Source of the DNA: Lepidodermella squamata | Taxonomy: Eukaryota > Gastrotricha | NCBI GenBank assembly: GCA_047495785.1 | Contig: JBLDXI010000048.1 | Location: 682,001-746,000, forward strand | DNA length: 64,000 nucleotides | Reading direction: 5' to 3' | Shown: positions 10,450-21,800 of the stretch, in pieces | How the letters are laid out: each line of letters begins with the position of its first letter | Numbering within the stretch: position 1 is the stretch's first letter | The notes under the pieces: generated by a model | Database searches by the model: none | What the model was told of the DNA's origin: nothing | The model's input: the letters and a program-made list of their open reading frames with translations, nothing else | Position numbers and translations under genes: made by a program

Positions 10450-12377
10450 TTAATAAGTTATAAAATCTAATATTATGGTAGGAATAAGGAATTGTTCATT
10501 AATGTTGTAAATATCCAGCAGAACAATACGAGACATCTTAATCCCGAACGTTTGCGAAAGAAGGCTCTCTGAATTTCAGCATCTGGGTAAAGTCTGTTGC
10601 AAGCAGTAACACACTATAGCTGCTACCCCACCGCCGCTCATTTCTCGAACAACACAGGGCATCATGATAAATCGAGAAGCAAGATGGAACATATATGTAC
10701 CAGAAACTAATTTTTTAAATTGCTGGAGCTAATAGAAAAAAATTGCGGGAGTGTTATTGTGACATTGACGACCTTTGAACGACGAAGGAGGCTTCCGATC
10801 TATCGTCCTTTAGAAGATTAATGCGTAATTATTTTGAAAAAAAACGAAACAAATGATGGGAGTGGGGCAGCGCACGCGTCCGCAAATCACGTGTGGAACG
10901 TGGCGGGACTGCGCCGCAATAAAATGATTGATGAGTAACGGTGGTTCATCAACTAGCTGGTAGAATAGGTACTGAAAGTACTGAAATGGAAATCGGGCAG
11001 CAAACATTGATTACATGCTTATCATTCATCTAGCGTAGTCATCCTGCTATAGTGTGTTCCGTAAGTAAGGCAAGTAAATAAATCGCCGGCTTTACCGTCT
11101 CAATAATTCAAAAACTGGCGCCTTGGGACTCGTGGGTTTCGATGGAATTTTCGACTCCAAAAATGAAAGGCCAAAGCAGGTGAACTTGACTGAACTTGCG
11201 CACGATTTCCTAGGTAGCGCAATCGCCTGCAAAATTCGGCAAAATAAGAAATAGTGAAAACTCGGATGATTCATCTTGACACAACTAGTTGGGTATACCG
11301 ACTTTCGCTCGCTTCGCTTATTTATTATTCGAACTGAATGTAACCACCCATCGGTAAAAATCGATTTTTTGCGGTCAAATCCTTCGAATTCGAATTTGAA
11401 ACGCTAAAACACGACTCGAAACACGAATTTACCTCTGACTGGTGAACAGAATTTCAATAAAATTTGGCCAACTCATCAATTTTAACGGGAACAAGGAATT
11501 GAAAAAGAAAACACGTGAGAGGCTCGTCCACTTTTCTTTACTTGCGAAAACACGCTTCGTTACAGCGCAGATGATTGTTCCGTTCAATTAGGAAACGAAT
11601 ATATGAGAAATGTTGCTAAATATCGAGATAATACTTGCTAGAATATCAGTGCAAAGACGGTCTCAACTTTTTATATATCGGTAAGAGAAGCAGAGGTGCA
11701 TGCGAACAATAAGCAAACAATGGTACAGCATATATTTAAAATAATGATTGAAACAATAAGACTGGCAAGTGGCAAATTTTTCCTTGGCTTAGTTACACAA
11801 CGGCTGACCAACAAAAATTCAGGCGTGACATGGCGAAAAAATACAAAAAGCAACGACGGCAAGAGAACAAAGAAATATATGCGATCGAATGGACAGGGAA
11901 AAAATGACAGAAAACGAGAAATTTCATATTTTAAACGCCTTGATAGAAATGAATCAATTCGACTGAAAAATGTTCAGATTTTCAATATTGGAACTAAACA
12001 ATTTTAAATTGATTAAATTGATTAATTTTGAAAATGCGAAAATTATAATGAAATTCACTGAAATTTTGAAAAGTCGAGAAAAATCAAAATTTCGCATCTT
12101 CCGAAAGAGTCCGAAAGAATCAATTCAATTATTTCATATTTTTCAAATAAATCTGAAATTTCAATTAAATCACATTTTGAAAATTGAAATCAAAATTCCG
12201 TGTTTGTATTTTGGCTAGATTATTGCGATTTTCTATCTCATTCGAGCGATTCATTTCCACCCAGGGTCAAGGACTAGTTTAGAACAGAAAAAAAGACAAA
12301 AAAATCGCTCGGTCGCACTGAAAGACCGAAATATGAGACACTGGAAAAAACGAGAAAAATTCCGTATTTTTTTCATC
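10450..12377. other. AT-rich spacer, no gene seen
   Basis: A-rich frames such as 11696-12007 have low-complexity composition typical of chance ORFs. No AATAAA clearly belonging to INCENP was found downstream of its stop. Confidence 0.5.
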
Positions 12378-15300
12378 TCATTTTTCCGCCGCTTTCTGCT
12401 TCGCCTTCATGAGCGGCGGCGTAGTCCAGTGCTGGCTCGACGTACGCGGCCGAATGCGAGCCGGCCTGTCCGGGTTGTGAAGGGCCTCCTCGATGCCCTC
12501 AATCGACACCTTGTCCTCGTCCATTTCAAGGCGCTTTCGAATGCGAGCGTCAACCGCCGTCTGCTTCGCAATTCTCGCGTTCAACCGCGCCGGTTTCGCC
12601 CACTCCGGGATCGGCTTCAAGTCCTCCTCCTCGTCGTCATCGTCATCGCCGCACGGCTTGACGTCGTCGATCGGGTAGTCCGTGTAGCTCTCTTCGAAGC
12701 GGGTGATGTCGAAGGCGGCGATGGTTGAGTCGAGGTTGTAGTTGCCCTTCGAGTACGTCGAGTTGAACCGGTTGTTTTCGATGTTTTCGTCCGGCGTGAA
12801 ACTGACGTGGTTCGCCTGGTTCGGGTTCGCCGGTTTCGACTGCGGCTGCGGTTGTTGCGTGACAACGACGTGGGCGGCTTGGACGGGTTTCGGAATCACG
12901 GGCACAGGCAGTTTCGACGCAGACATTCTAAGAAAAATAGCGAAAAATATATTAATTTCACAAAATTCATCAAAAATTAAATTAAAAAATAAGAAAATTT
13001 CCGAAAAATTTTGAGAATAAAATTAGGAATATTAGACTATAGGAATTTTTATTCCAATTTTGTATACTATTTTTAGGGTTATGCCTCTTTAAAAACCGAA
13101 AAAGTGCGCATGTAGGAATCCAGTTTGCCCAAACTCTGAAACCCCTCGATTCGTTTGCGGCACACTCACTCGGGGTTCCAGAGAGGCTAGCCATAGAGTA
13201 ATCCCTTTAAACCAGCTGGAAGAATCTCCCCGCTTTTATCCGCGATTTTACAAAAAAATTGAAAATCTAACGAAGAAAACCCGATGGTAACTCTCACTGA
13301 CAAGCGACATAATTTATTGCCATTCTTATGTCGTTTTTAGTTTATCTCGAATTTTTCGGCCATGTGATGTGACTACGCCTTTCATTTTAGACTTTCTAGT
13401 CCCTTTTTCGTATAGTTTCCATGTCTGAGATCTGATGAGACACGATGTATCAGGCAATCACGCTTTTCAGAAAATTTAAAAATTCTAATAATTAATTTTT
13501 GTTTGCTATCGCTATTATAACCTCCAGACTGAGCGATTTTATCTAATAGGTTTCTAATAACGAATGGCCTGTTATACTCATAAAAATTTATGGATTTAGG
13601 ATAAAAATGATGATTACTAACCCAGAAGCAGCCAGGCCCTTGTTGAGCTTCGTCGTTGAAGCGGTCGAGGCAGCGTTCGCCCCGCCCAGCGCCTTGGACG
13701 CCTGCTCCGCCTTCGCCTTCAGCCCCATCGCCGTCGCCCCGGACGCGGCCGCCGCCTTCTGCAGCGCACTCGCCGACGTCGCCGAGCCGAGCTTCGTCTT
13801 CGGCTGCGCCGACTGCATGTTGTGGTTCTGCGGCACAAACGACATGACATTCGTCACCAAATTGTCGTATTTGCCCTTGTGCTGCTGCGCCGGCGCGGGC
13901 TCCACCTCTTGAACCGTCATGATTTTACCCATCGCAACAGCCCCGGCTAGACCGCCGGCGATCGGCATTTTGCCCATTGACGGCGCGACCGGCGAGTTCG
14001 GGCGAGACGGCTGTTTCGACGTTGTCGGCTGCAATTTCGCTTTCGATGGCGCCCCGCCTGATCCGAATGGGACAGGGACGGTCGGTTGCTGCTGGGCGGC
14101 AATCGCCTGGGTGATGGGGCCCTTCTGCTGCGGCGTCATGCCTTCGACGCGGAACACTTTCGTCGCAGTTGTTGGCGCTGGCAATTTCTTAGCCGCCGTG
14201 TTTTTCATCGGCGTACCGATTCGAGACGATTTTTGCGCTGTTGACGGTTGAGCAATGACCTGGAAAAAAAATCGAGAATTTTAACAATTTTCTAAATGCG
14301 AATTCGAAATCCAAGAGTCAGTTTTGAAATAGGTATTGATCCGAATTTTGACGGTTACATCGATAAATTGTAATCAATAAAACGCCTCGGAGAGCCGTCA
14401 AAACAAAATTTTCGGCGATTAATTCCCATTCTCAGTTCTATTCCACTATACGCTCAATGTTACATTTTTCGAGCTTGTTAATTTAAAAATAAAACATTTC
14501 CTAGATTATCTCAAAATATTTTTTCGGCTATGGCGTCCTCAAATAGTGTTATTATCCTGGGCAATCGAAATATTTAATTTTCCGCGTAATTTATGGTGTG
14601 AGCGGCCATTTTAAGTAATAATGCCGATATCGATTCAAAGTGTCGATTTTATAAATCCGAGATTTTTTAATCAAACACCCTAGAGCTGATGGTACCAGGT
14701 AGCCTAAGATTATCAACGTCGACCAAGGAAAAAACAGGCTGATATCGCAATGAATCGGAAAACTTAGTGCCTCAACTAAACTTAACAAAGAATGGACATT
14801 AAAATGGTGAAAGAAAATCTGGAAAAAAATTGGCTTTTTTGGCTGTATCGTAATTTGCTCTTCTTGGCTCATTTTCCTAATAAAGTCGACTTGGTACGCG
14901 AAATATTTTAAATGGCCATGAATTGATTGTTCGTCTCAGAAGAAAGTAACCCAAAATTAAATATTCGAAATGAAAAATGAAGCAATCACGTTTTCAATCT
15001 TCAAAATTCTTAAAAACTAAAATCTTCAAAAAATCTGGCGATAAATTGTCAAATTTCGATTGATAACATGCTAAAATAACAAACCTGATTACTGTAGCCG
15101 CCAGTTTTCGGCTTAGCAACAACTTTCTGCTGCTGCTGTTGCGGCTGCTTCTCCGCCTTGCCGTAATTCTGCATCAATTTCTCCGCCTCAGCCAGCGCAC
15201 TAGCCGACGGAATGACTATCTGCTCACCAGCATCCGCCTCCGCCTGCTCATTCGGACCAGCATTCCTCGACTCAGCCCGCTGCGCCTGGTTCTTCGTTTT

Positions 15301-16894
15301 CGTCCTAGTCGCGCCCTTACTCTGCTGCTGCTGAATATCAGCCTCAGGACCGACATTTTTCACCTCAGCCTGGGTCGCTTTAACAACAGGCTTCGTACCC
15401 TTAACCTCCAACGGCGCCATTGGGACTTCAACCGAGTTGCTGCGCTCAATTTTAGGCGGCTCGGGGGTCTTATTCACATCCTCGCCATCCTCAGTCTCGG
15501 TATCAGAGCCTTCATCAAACTCAACGTCTTCCTCATCAGATTCGAAATCGTCAACAAAAAATTCCGGTTGAATGACTTCAACAGGCTCCGGCTCAGGCTC
15601 GGCTATTACGTTCTTACTCGACCGAAGCGAGGCTTTTTTCGGTTGCTGAATTTCGGCCGTAACTTGCTTCGGCTCTTCGACTTTTTCCGTCAAGCGAGAC
15701 CGCCGGACCTGCGGGCTGGCAATTTCGAGGTCGACCTCTTTCAACGACTTTTTAGCCGCGCTATCCTCGGTTAGCAACCGTTTCGACCTGCGAACTTCTT
15801 GCTCAGGCACGATTTCGGGTTCGACGTTAGCTCGAATGGAGGTGCGAATTTTTTTAGCGGGGCTCGAATCATCCATGCGTTCGATTAAAACGACCGCCTC
15901 TTCTTTAGCTGCCGCCGAAATTGGCCGTTTCTCCAATGTTTGAACCTATGAAATTTATTGGAAATTAATTATAGAAAATTCATACATTTTTAAAAATAAT
16001 TAAAAATAGAGAGAGACATCTTGAAAATTTATCGAATACAAAAACTGATTTATTTGAATTTTTATCTGAAAATAAGATCTCTTTCTCACCTTTTGAAGAT
16101 TGACGACAGTGCTTGATTTATGCAGAGTCGGAATAACAACATCCTTGGCCGAACTAGCCGCTTCTTTAACAGGCTGAGGCGTGGCTTGGGGTGTCTCGAC
16201 AACCGGCAATTTCTTGCTTTTCACCACGGTTGAGCCGACTGAAACAACAGAATCTGATTTCACAAGAGCGGGAACGTCCGATTTCGACGCGGTTTTCTTC
16301 GCTGAAGCCGGCGGTTCGACTGAACTTAGCGCCTTTTTGACCGTGGTAGTTGCAACAGTCATTTTGCCCTTACCAACCGCGGTTTGAACTTCAACAGTCA
16401 TTTCACGATGCTGCATTTCAGTTTCTGGCTTTTCTAGATTCCTAAACAAAATTGGTTAAAAATGGCTACAATTTTGAACAATAATCTCACTTCTTTTTCC
16501 GAGTTTTGGAGGTCTTTTTCGAATTCTTGCTCGCAGTCTCCGAAATTTTGAGAAGAGCATCGTTCCATAGGGTACCAGGCGCAACTGGTTTAGCAGCTGG
16601 TTTAGCAGCTGGTTCATTTTTCGGCGTGATATCGAGGTCCGCTGAGGGCGATCCGGGCGTGGGAGATGCGTAGGACCCGGAAGCAGCCGAATTCGATCGA
16701 TCAATGCCCATTTTCTGCATTTCCTCCCACATAGCGAGTTTTTCCTGGTTCGGCCGCGGCAATTCGTTATTCTGAATCGCGTATATGAGGGCGGCTGTCT
16801 GAGGCTCGAGTTTGAAACGCTCGAGGAGAGACAGGCTCGCCATGATTTTATCTTCAATGGCCTGTTGAGCCTTCGTCAGCTTGCAGTTCATCAT
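12378..16894 (-). CDS. INCENP: Inner centromere protein (INCENP) homologue, chromosomal passenger complex
   Basis: Five exons on the reverse strand: 16894-16491, 16441-16090, 15945-15085, 14259-13622 and 12927-12378. All junctions are GT..AG and keep phase; 934 aa, close to the vertebrate protein (about 900 aa). The C-terminus carries the Aurora-B-binding IN-box (DLKPIPEWAKPARLN, near residue 856). This is followed by an acidic/basic stretch and the TSS phosphorylation motif in context RTSSQHWTTPPL (near residue 913), matching R-T-S-S-x-x-W-x-x-P-P-L of known INCENPs. The N-terminal helical region (about residues 10-60) would be the CEN-box that binds survivin/borealin, but similarity there is weak. 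The middle is Pro/Ala/Lys/Ser-rich disorder. I see no long charged single alpha helix, which vertebrate INCENP has. The start follows an acceptor-like TTTTGTTTTAG by 16 nt. Confidence 0.88.
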
Positions 16895-17039
16895 TTTAAC
16901 AAATGAACTCCTAAAACAAAAACACGAACAATTAGCCATTGTCTTTAATCTGTGCTCAGTTATATAAATTCAACTCAAAATGTGCTCGAAAAATCAAACG
17001 TGATAAAAACTAGACTGAAAAATCACAACAAAATGCTTC

Positions 17040-17768
17040 TTAGGAAGTCGTTTCGCCCTTAGCGACGGCGAGAAGGTGAGCATTTTGCTGTTTCAAAGCA
17101 TCGAGACTAGACCGCAATGACTCGACTTGAGTTCGAGCATCAGACAGTTCTTGATGTAGTTGCCAGACTTCTCTTCGTCTTGCCGATTCGACTTGGGCCA
17201 GCTGAGTCTCCAAAGCAGCCTTTTCCTTGCTGAAACGGGAGAGCAACTTGCAATATCGTTCGTTTCCAGTCACAAGTTCTGCCTGCAGTGCCGCGACTTC
17301 AGAATGAACACTAGGGGCTGACTGGTTGGCTTGCGGATTTGCTATCATCCTAGCGATAGTTCGCTGTAAAGTGTTGTTTTCGGCTATCAACTCGCTCATT
17401 TGTTGTGAGACCATGCTATCAATTTTCGTTTTGATATCAGAAGAAACCTCCGAGGAACGAGAGCTGTTTGGCCCTCCACATTCATCGTTGCCTTCGCCTT
17501 CGAACTGTTCAATGGCGACAGACAGGCGTCGGACGAGATTCTCAATTTCAGATGAATCGTTTCTCTGCTGATTCAGGGTAGTTTCTAGCACTGATAGAGC
17601 GGCTCGCCTCTCTGTTTCGCAGTTGGCATATAAATACCATAAATGAGAGATCTTGTCTTCGCTGGTGAACACGTTATCCGGCCAGTGAAAAGATTCGAGG
17701 TCCCATTCATCAGCAGATCCTCCATCGTAGGTATCGCTTTTCTCACAAGATTGCAACTTATCCCTCAT
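17040..17768 (-). CDS. Coiled-coil protein (hypothetical), upstream of INCENP
   Basis: Single exon, 242 aa. The N-terminus is acidic with a W-rich patch (DEWDLESFHWPDNVF). The rest is heptad-rich coiled coil at about residues 60-95, 115-145 and 160-240, with a Ser/Gly/Glu-rich break near 100. Not recognised; such proteins often work as dimers in cytoskeletal or centrosomal complexes, but nothing here proves it. The start ATG is 8 nt behind TTTATCGTAG (acceptor-like). The stop is only 145 bp from the INCENP start, on the same strand, with no AATAAA between, so co-transcription is possible. Confidence 0.7.
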   Translation of the reverse strand: MRDKLQSCEKSDTYDGGSADEWDLESFHWPDNVFTSEDKISHLWYLYANCETERRAALSVLETTLNQQRNDSSEIENLVRRLSVAIEQFEGEGNDECGGPNSSRSSEVSSDIKTKIDSMVSQQMSELIAENNTLQRTIARMIANPQANQSAPSVHSEVAALQAELVTGNERYCKLLSRFSKEKAALETQLAQVESARRREVWQLHQELSDARTQVESLRSSLDALKQQNAHLLAVAKGETTS

Positions 17769-18857
17769 CAATAAACCTACGATAAATAATAAAATAAAAC
17801 GAAACTCTATTATGCGAGCTCAAGTCCTAGGTTATCAGTAACAAGAAACAGACAGTAACAGAAAAAAAACAGGAGAAACAGATTCTAGGAAAGATGGAAG
17901 ATAGAGGGAGACCTCTGAGAGCGATGCCCTCTTAGAGCTTAGAGGGCACTTCAACCAATAACCAATGAAATTGGCGGAGGCTATCCGTGGACATTGACAT
18001 TAAGGTAGGAAGGCAAGAGAGAGTGAGGTGTCAGCTCCTTCAAAGGATGGTTCAGCCTGGGGATTAGGGTGCGACTTTTTGCCCAAGCGGAAAAACGGCC
18101 GAGACAAATGCGCGAAAATTTGAATTTATAAAAATTAAAAACTTTGAAAATTCATTTGAACGTAAAGTTTTACATTAATTGTCGATTTGTTATTTTTAAT
18201 ATATTAGCAAGGACAAATGAAAGCAGCGCTTTGCAGAGAAAATCGATCAAATCGAAAATCGAACTTCAAATACTTACTTGAGTAAACTTGAAGAAACTTG
18301 AGCACCTGGTCGGACAGGTTGCATTAGGTACTAATATTGAGAGGACATTTTGCTCTGTCCATAAACAGATCTTTGTCCCGTGGAACGCTTCCTTCCAAAG
18401 TTTTGCAAACAAGTTTTACACGGCTCCTCACCGCTAAGCTCGCCTCACTCGGTGCGTACCGAAGTTTCACCTTTTTCCATGGTGCTTGTTCTTACGTAAA
18501 ACGCAGGTGACTAGCTGCGCGCTAGCCTTGCTACCGCGAGCTTTCCCTCTTCATGGCGAACTTATCCTTTGCGGCTTCCAAACGCTTACCAAGTAACAAG
18601 TCAGTTCATTGCGTTGGCAACTGTTAGCTGTCGCCAACGAGTTTGCTGATTCCTCGTTATAAGAGTACTAGCCGCTCGTGCCTTCTTTAACGCGTCTATC
18701 TTGTTAAATACCGCGTATATGTCATCTGAGACAATAAACTTATTTTTGCTCTACATGTGCTAGTGATACCTTTTGCAACCTTCTCCCTTCTTCTGCTTAA
18801 CTATGACTGAATTTGATTTATACTTGTTTTACTTTTGTTCATAGGGGGTCTGCCAAA
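17769..18857. other. Divergent intergenic region between the coiled-coil gene and the first JAK gene
   Basis: Probably holds both 5' control regions. No TATA box or tRNA could be assigned. A more GC-rich patch lies at 18420-18610. The region ends with an acceptor-like TTTGTTCATAG at 18844. Confidence 0.4.
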
Positions 18858-21800
18858 ATGAGCGAAGATAGTTTAAATCTACAACTTCTATACTTCGATG
18901 CGTCCTTATTTCCTGATATCATTCAGAGTCGGGCGATCGTCGTCAAGGCTGGAATGTGCGCTGAAGACGTCCTGCGGAGATGCGCTGAGGAATTACATTT
19001 ATCAGCTCATTCGTTTCCATTTTTCGGTCTACTGGTGAAACCCAAGCCATCTGCCGTTTCAATGGAAACTTATTGGCTCACCCCCAACACGAATTTCAAT
19101 ATCTTATTGAAGCTGTCAGCAACGCATGATTTCTACTTTCGGTTTAGATTCAAGCCTGCTCGTGGTCTCATGCGTTTTGCTCAAAATCGATGCAAAGTTT
19201 TGGGTAAACATTACGGATTTCGTGCCCTGTTGCAACAAAGCATTGTTATGTCTGATAATTTATGGATGCTACTTCTCGGACAATGCGAAAACGACTTGAA
19301 TGAAGAAACGTACAGTATATTGAAGATGAAAGATTCAGCTAGAGGAGATCGGGAAGTTCGCGGCGACTTGTGGGCTCTCCGTGTTATGAGTAGGTCCAAT
19401 TCAACTAGGATTTGTCTGAAATGGGATATCAACAGTATTGCTGGTTGCTTGCCGGAAAAGCTGCGAAATAAAAAGGACTTTCTTCGAGATGTTAAAGAGT
19501 GTCTCGCCGATGCAACGCGCAAATTCAGCGCACTGTCTCTGCACGACATTTACATCACTTTTCTTGAAGAATATGTCTACGAAAATGCTACCAGGCTCAT
19601 ACAGCGCTTTAATGTTGAATATGAAGACTTCGGCGAAGGTGTGACTTACATCGACACTCAGGAATGTAATTGCTACCCGGCTGTCCGATTTGCGGGCCGG
19701 AATACTTCTCAAATCAGGGAGATTTGCACTCTGAAAGACCTGAATGGTTTTTCAATTTCCGATAATATTGTTAAGCTTCATTTAAAACGACTAGGCGACA
19801 TTTGTTCTCTGAAATTCACCACCAAGAACCAGGCTGAATCTTTTGCGTCTGAAGTGGATGCTCAGTACCGAACGTGTGTGGATTGGTACGGAAATTTGTG
19901 TCTGAATTTACCTCAGTCGGTCTACTCGCCTCGAATTGCGAGCTTAAAACTGAATTTCGTCATGCCATCGGCTAGTTTAAGCAACAACTCGCCTGGAATT
20001 CGCATCACTGACAACGTTCCATCTTCCCTCTTCAAATTTCGCCCATTTATTTTGCAACAGAGCAGCCAGAAAGTCGGAAATGTCAAGGTTGAATTTTCGA
20101 ACGCGGTTAAAAACTACGGTGAATTCTACTGGCAACTTCGCATTATATTGAACGCGGACGGCGCATGGCAAATTCGTGAAAATTCTGGCTCGATCGATTT
20201 CGAGGATAATCGGGATTTACTACAAGATTTTTTGTCCTTGCAAGACGCATGTCAAGCTTTGTTGACTAATATCGCTAATAGACTGGGAGGTCTATCAGGA
20301 AGATGGCTGCCGACATCTATTGACGAGAAGGAAATAATGGTACGATTGGGTCACATTGGCCGTTCACCGCGCATTCATTTCATCGATCCTGAATTGATTG
20401 AGGTGAGCGAAATTCCGCGATTTTTCGCCAAATATTAAGGCCAGCGCGTTTTATATGATGCCATAAGGAATAAAACGGCCAAGAGGTCACGATTCATATC
20501 ATAACCGGTCATATCACCTTGCGCACAGGGCTAATTATCGAAATATTACGCCATCACTCACTCATTGTCGCGCGCGGTTTATTGCACCCTATTATATGTA
20601 TTGCACCAGCGCCGGGTCTGCCTGCTTATTGATGATGCCTATCTAACCCGGTATGACCCTTAATATTTGAAATCTAATATCGTTAGTTAACATTTTCCGG
20701 CAAACATTTAGTCATCTAATTATGCAATTTTCAAATACGTAAATGACCAAATATTAGCTATTTTTTCTTATTTCCCTTCAAGAATTTTTAACCGATTTTT
20801 GCTTTGTTTTAGGCTATAAAAGCCGATGGTAACAACTTACCTGTTCTCGCCTTTTCGGAGCAAGTAATTCGCATGGAAAACGTGGCAGACGGCGAATTTT
20901 CCCGCCTAGTTTTTGCCGCATGGGCCAACACCGGAAACCAGTATCTACTCCGAGAATACAACGGAACTCGTAACCATCTGCTATCCCGATTTTGGTCAGC
21001 CGCTGAAAAATGGGCGCAATTATCTTATTCCGGATTGGCTCAAATCGCCGCATTTTCGCCTGGAGCTGATTTTTACCTGCTCGAATTTGCGAGTGGCGGG
21101 CCGCTTGACGTTTATCTTAATTCTTGCAATTCAGCAATCTACCCGACTCATTTGCTTCTGACTATGAAGACCCTGTGCGATAGTCTTGTCTACTTCAAAG
21201 AGCGGAATTACACTCATGGCGATATTCGCCTGGCCAATGTTGTTTTGCTGAATCATACCATGGAACCGCCGATTTTATTCGAAGTGAAATTACTGCCGCC
21301 CGAGATAGATCAACGCGCCTTACCATCCGGCGCGGAACAACCGTTTTTTCTTCGCGATCGCGAAATTTTTTGGCCGCAAAATGGACCTAAAACCGACATT
21401 TACGCCCTCGGTGTTACTTTCATCCAGCTATTGAGGCTCGGTAGTGTTCCGACCCAGCAAGATTTGGCTGGTTTTCTCGACTCGCCCGAGCCTAATTTAG
21501 CGAATTTTCTCGATCGATTCGCTGAATTTCAGCCTGAATTTATCAAATTATTTCAGCGAATTTTTGATTTGATAAAAACTATGCTAGTCAAAGTTGATGG
21601 GGACATCGATTTTGTGCGCGATATTTCGCGAAAAATAGACGAATTGGTAAATTATTGCCGAAATCTGCCACTGGTCGCCCTGAATAGCGCTTCCACCGAG
21701 TCTTCATCTATCGAGACTGAAATAAATCGCTACTACCACATTCCGTTTGAAAATATCGAGCCTGGTCCGAGGCTCAGTCACGGCCATTTCGGCGAGGTCA

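Noticed and set aside
11696-12218. Two overlapping open frames in A-rich DNA
   Set aside because: Lys/Asn/Ile/Phe-rich low-complexity products typical of AT-rich spacer.
15139-15774. 211-codon forward open frame opposite INCENP exon 3
   Set aside because: Arg/Leu-rich composition is the complement of the Glu/Ala/Lys-rich INCENP exon; no domain and no splice context.
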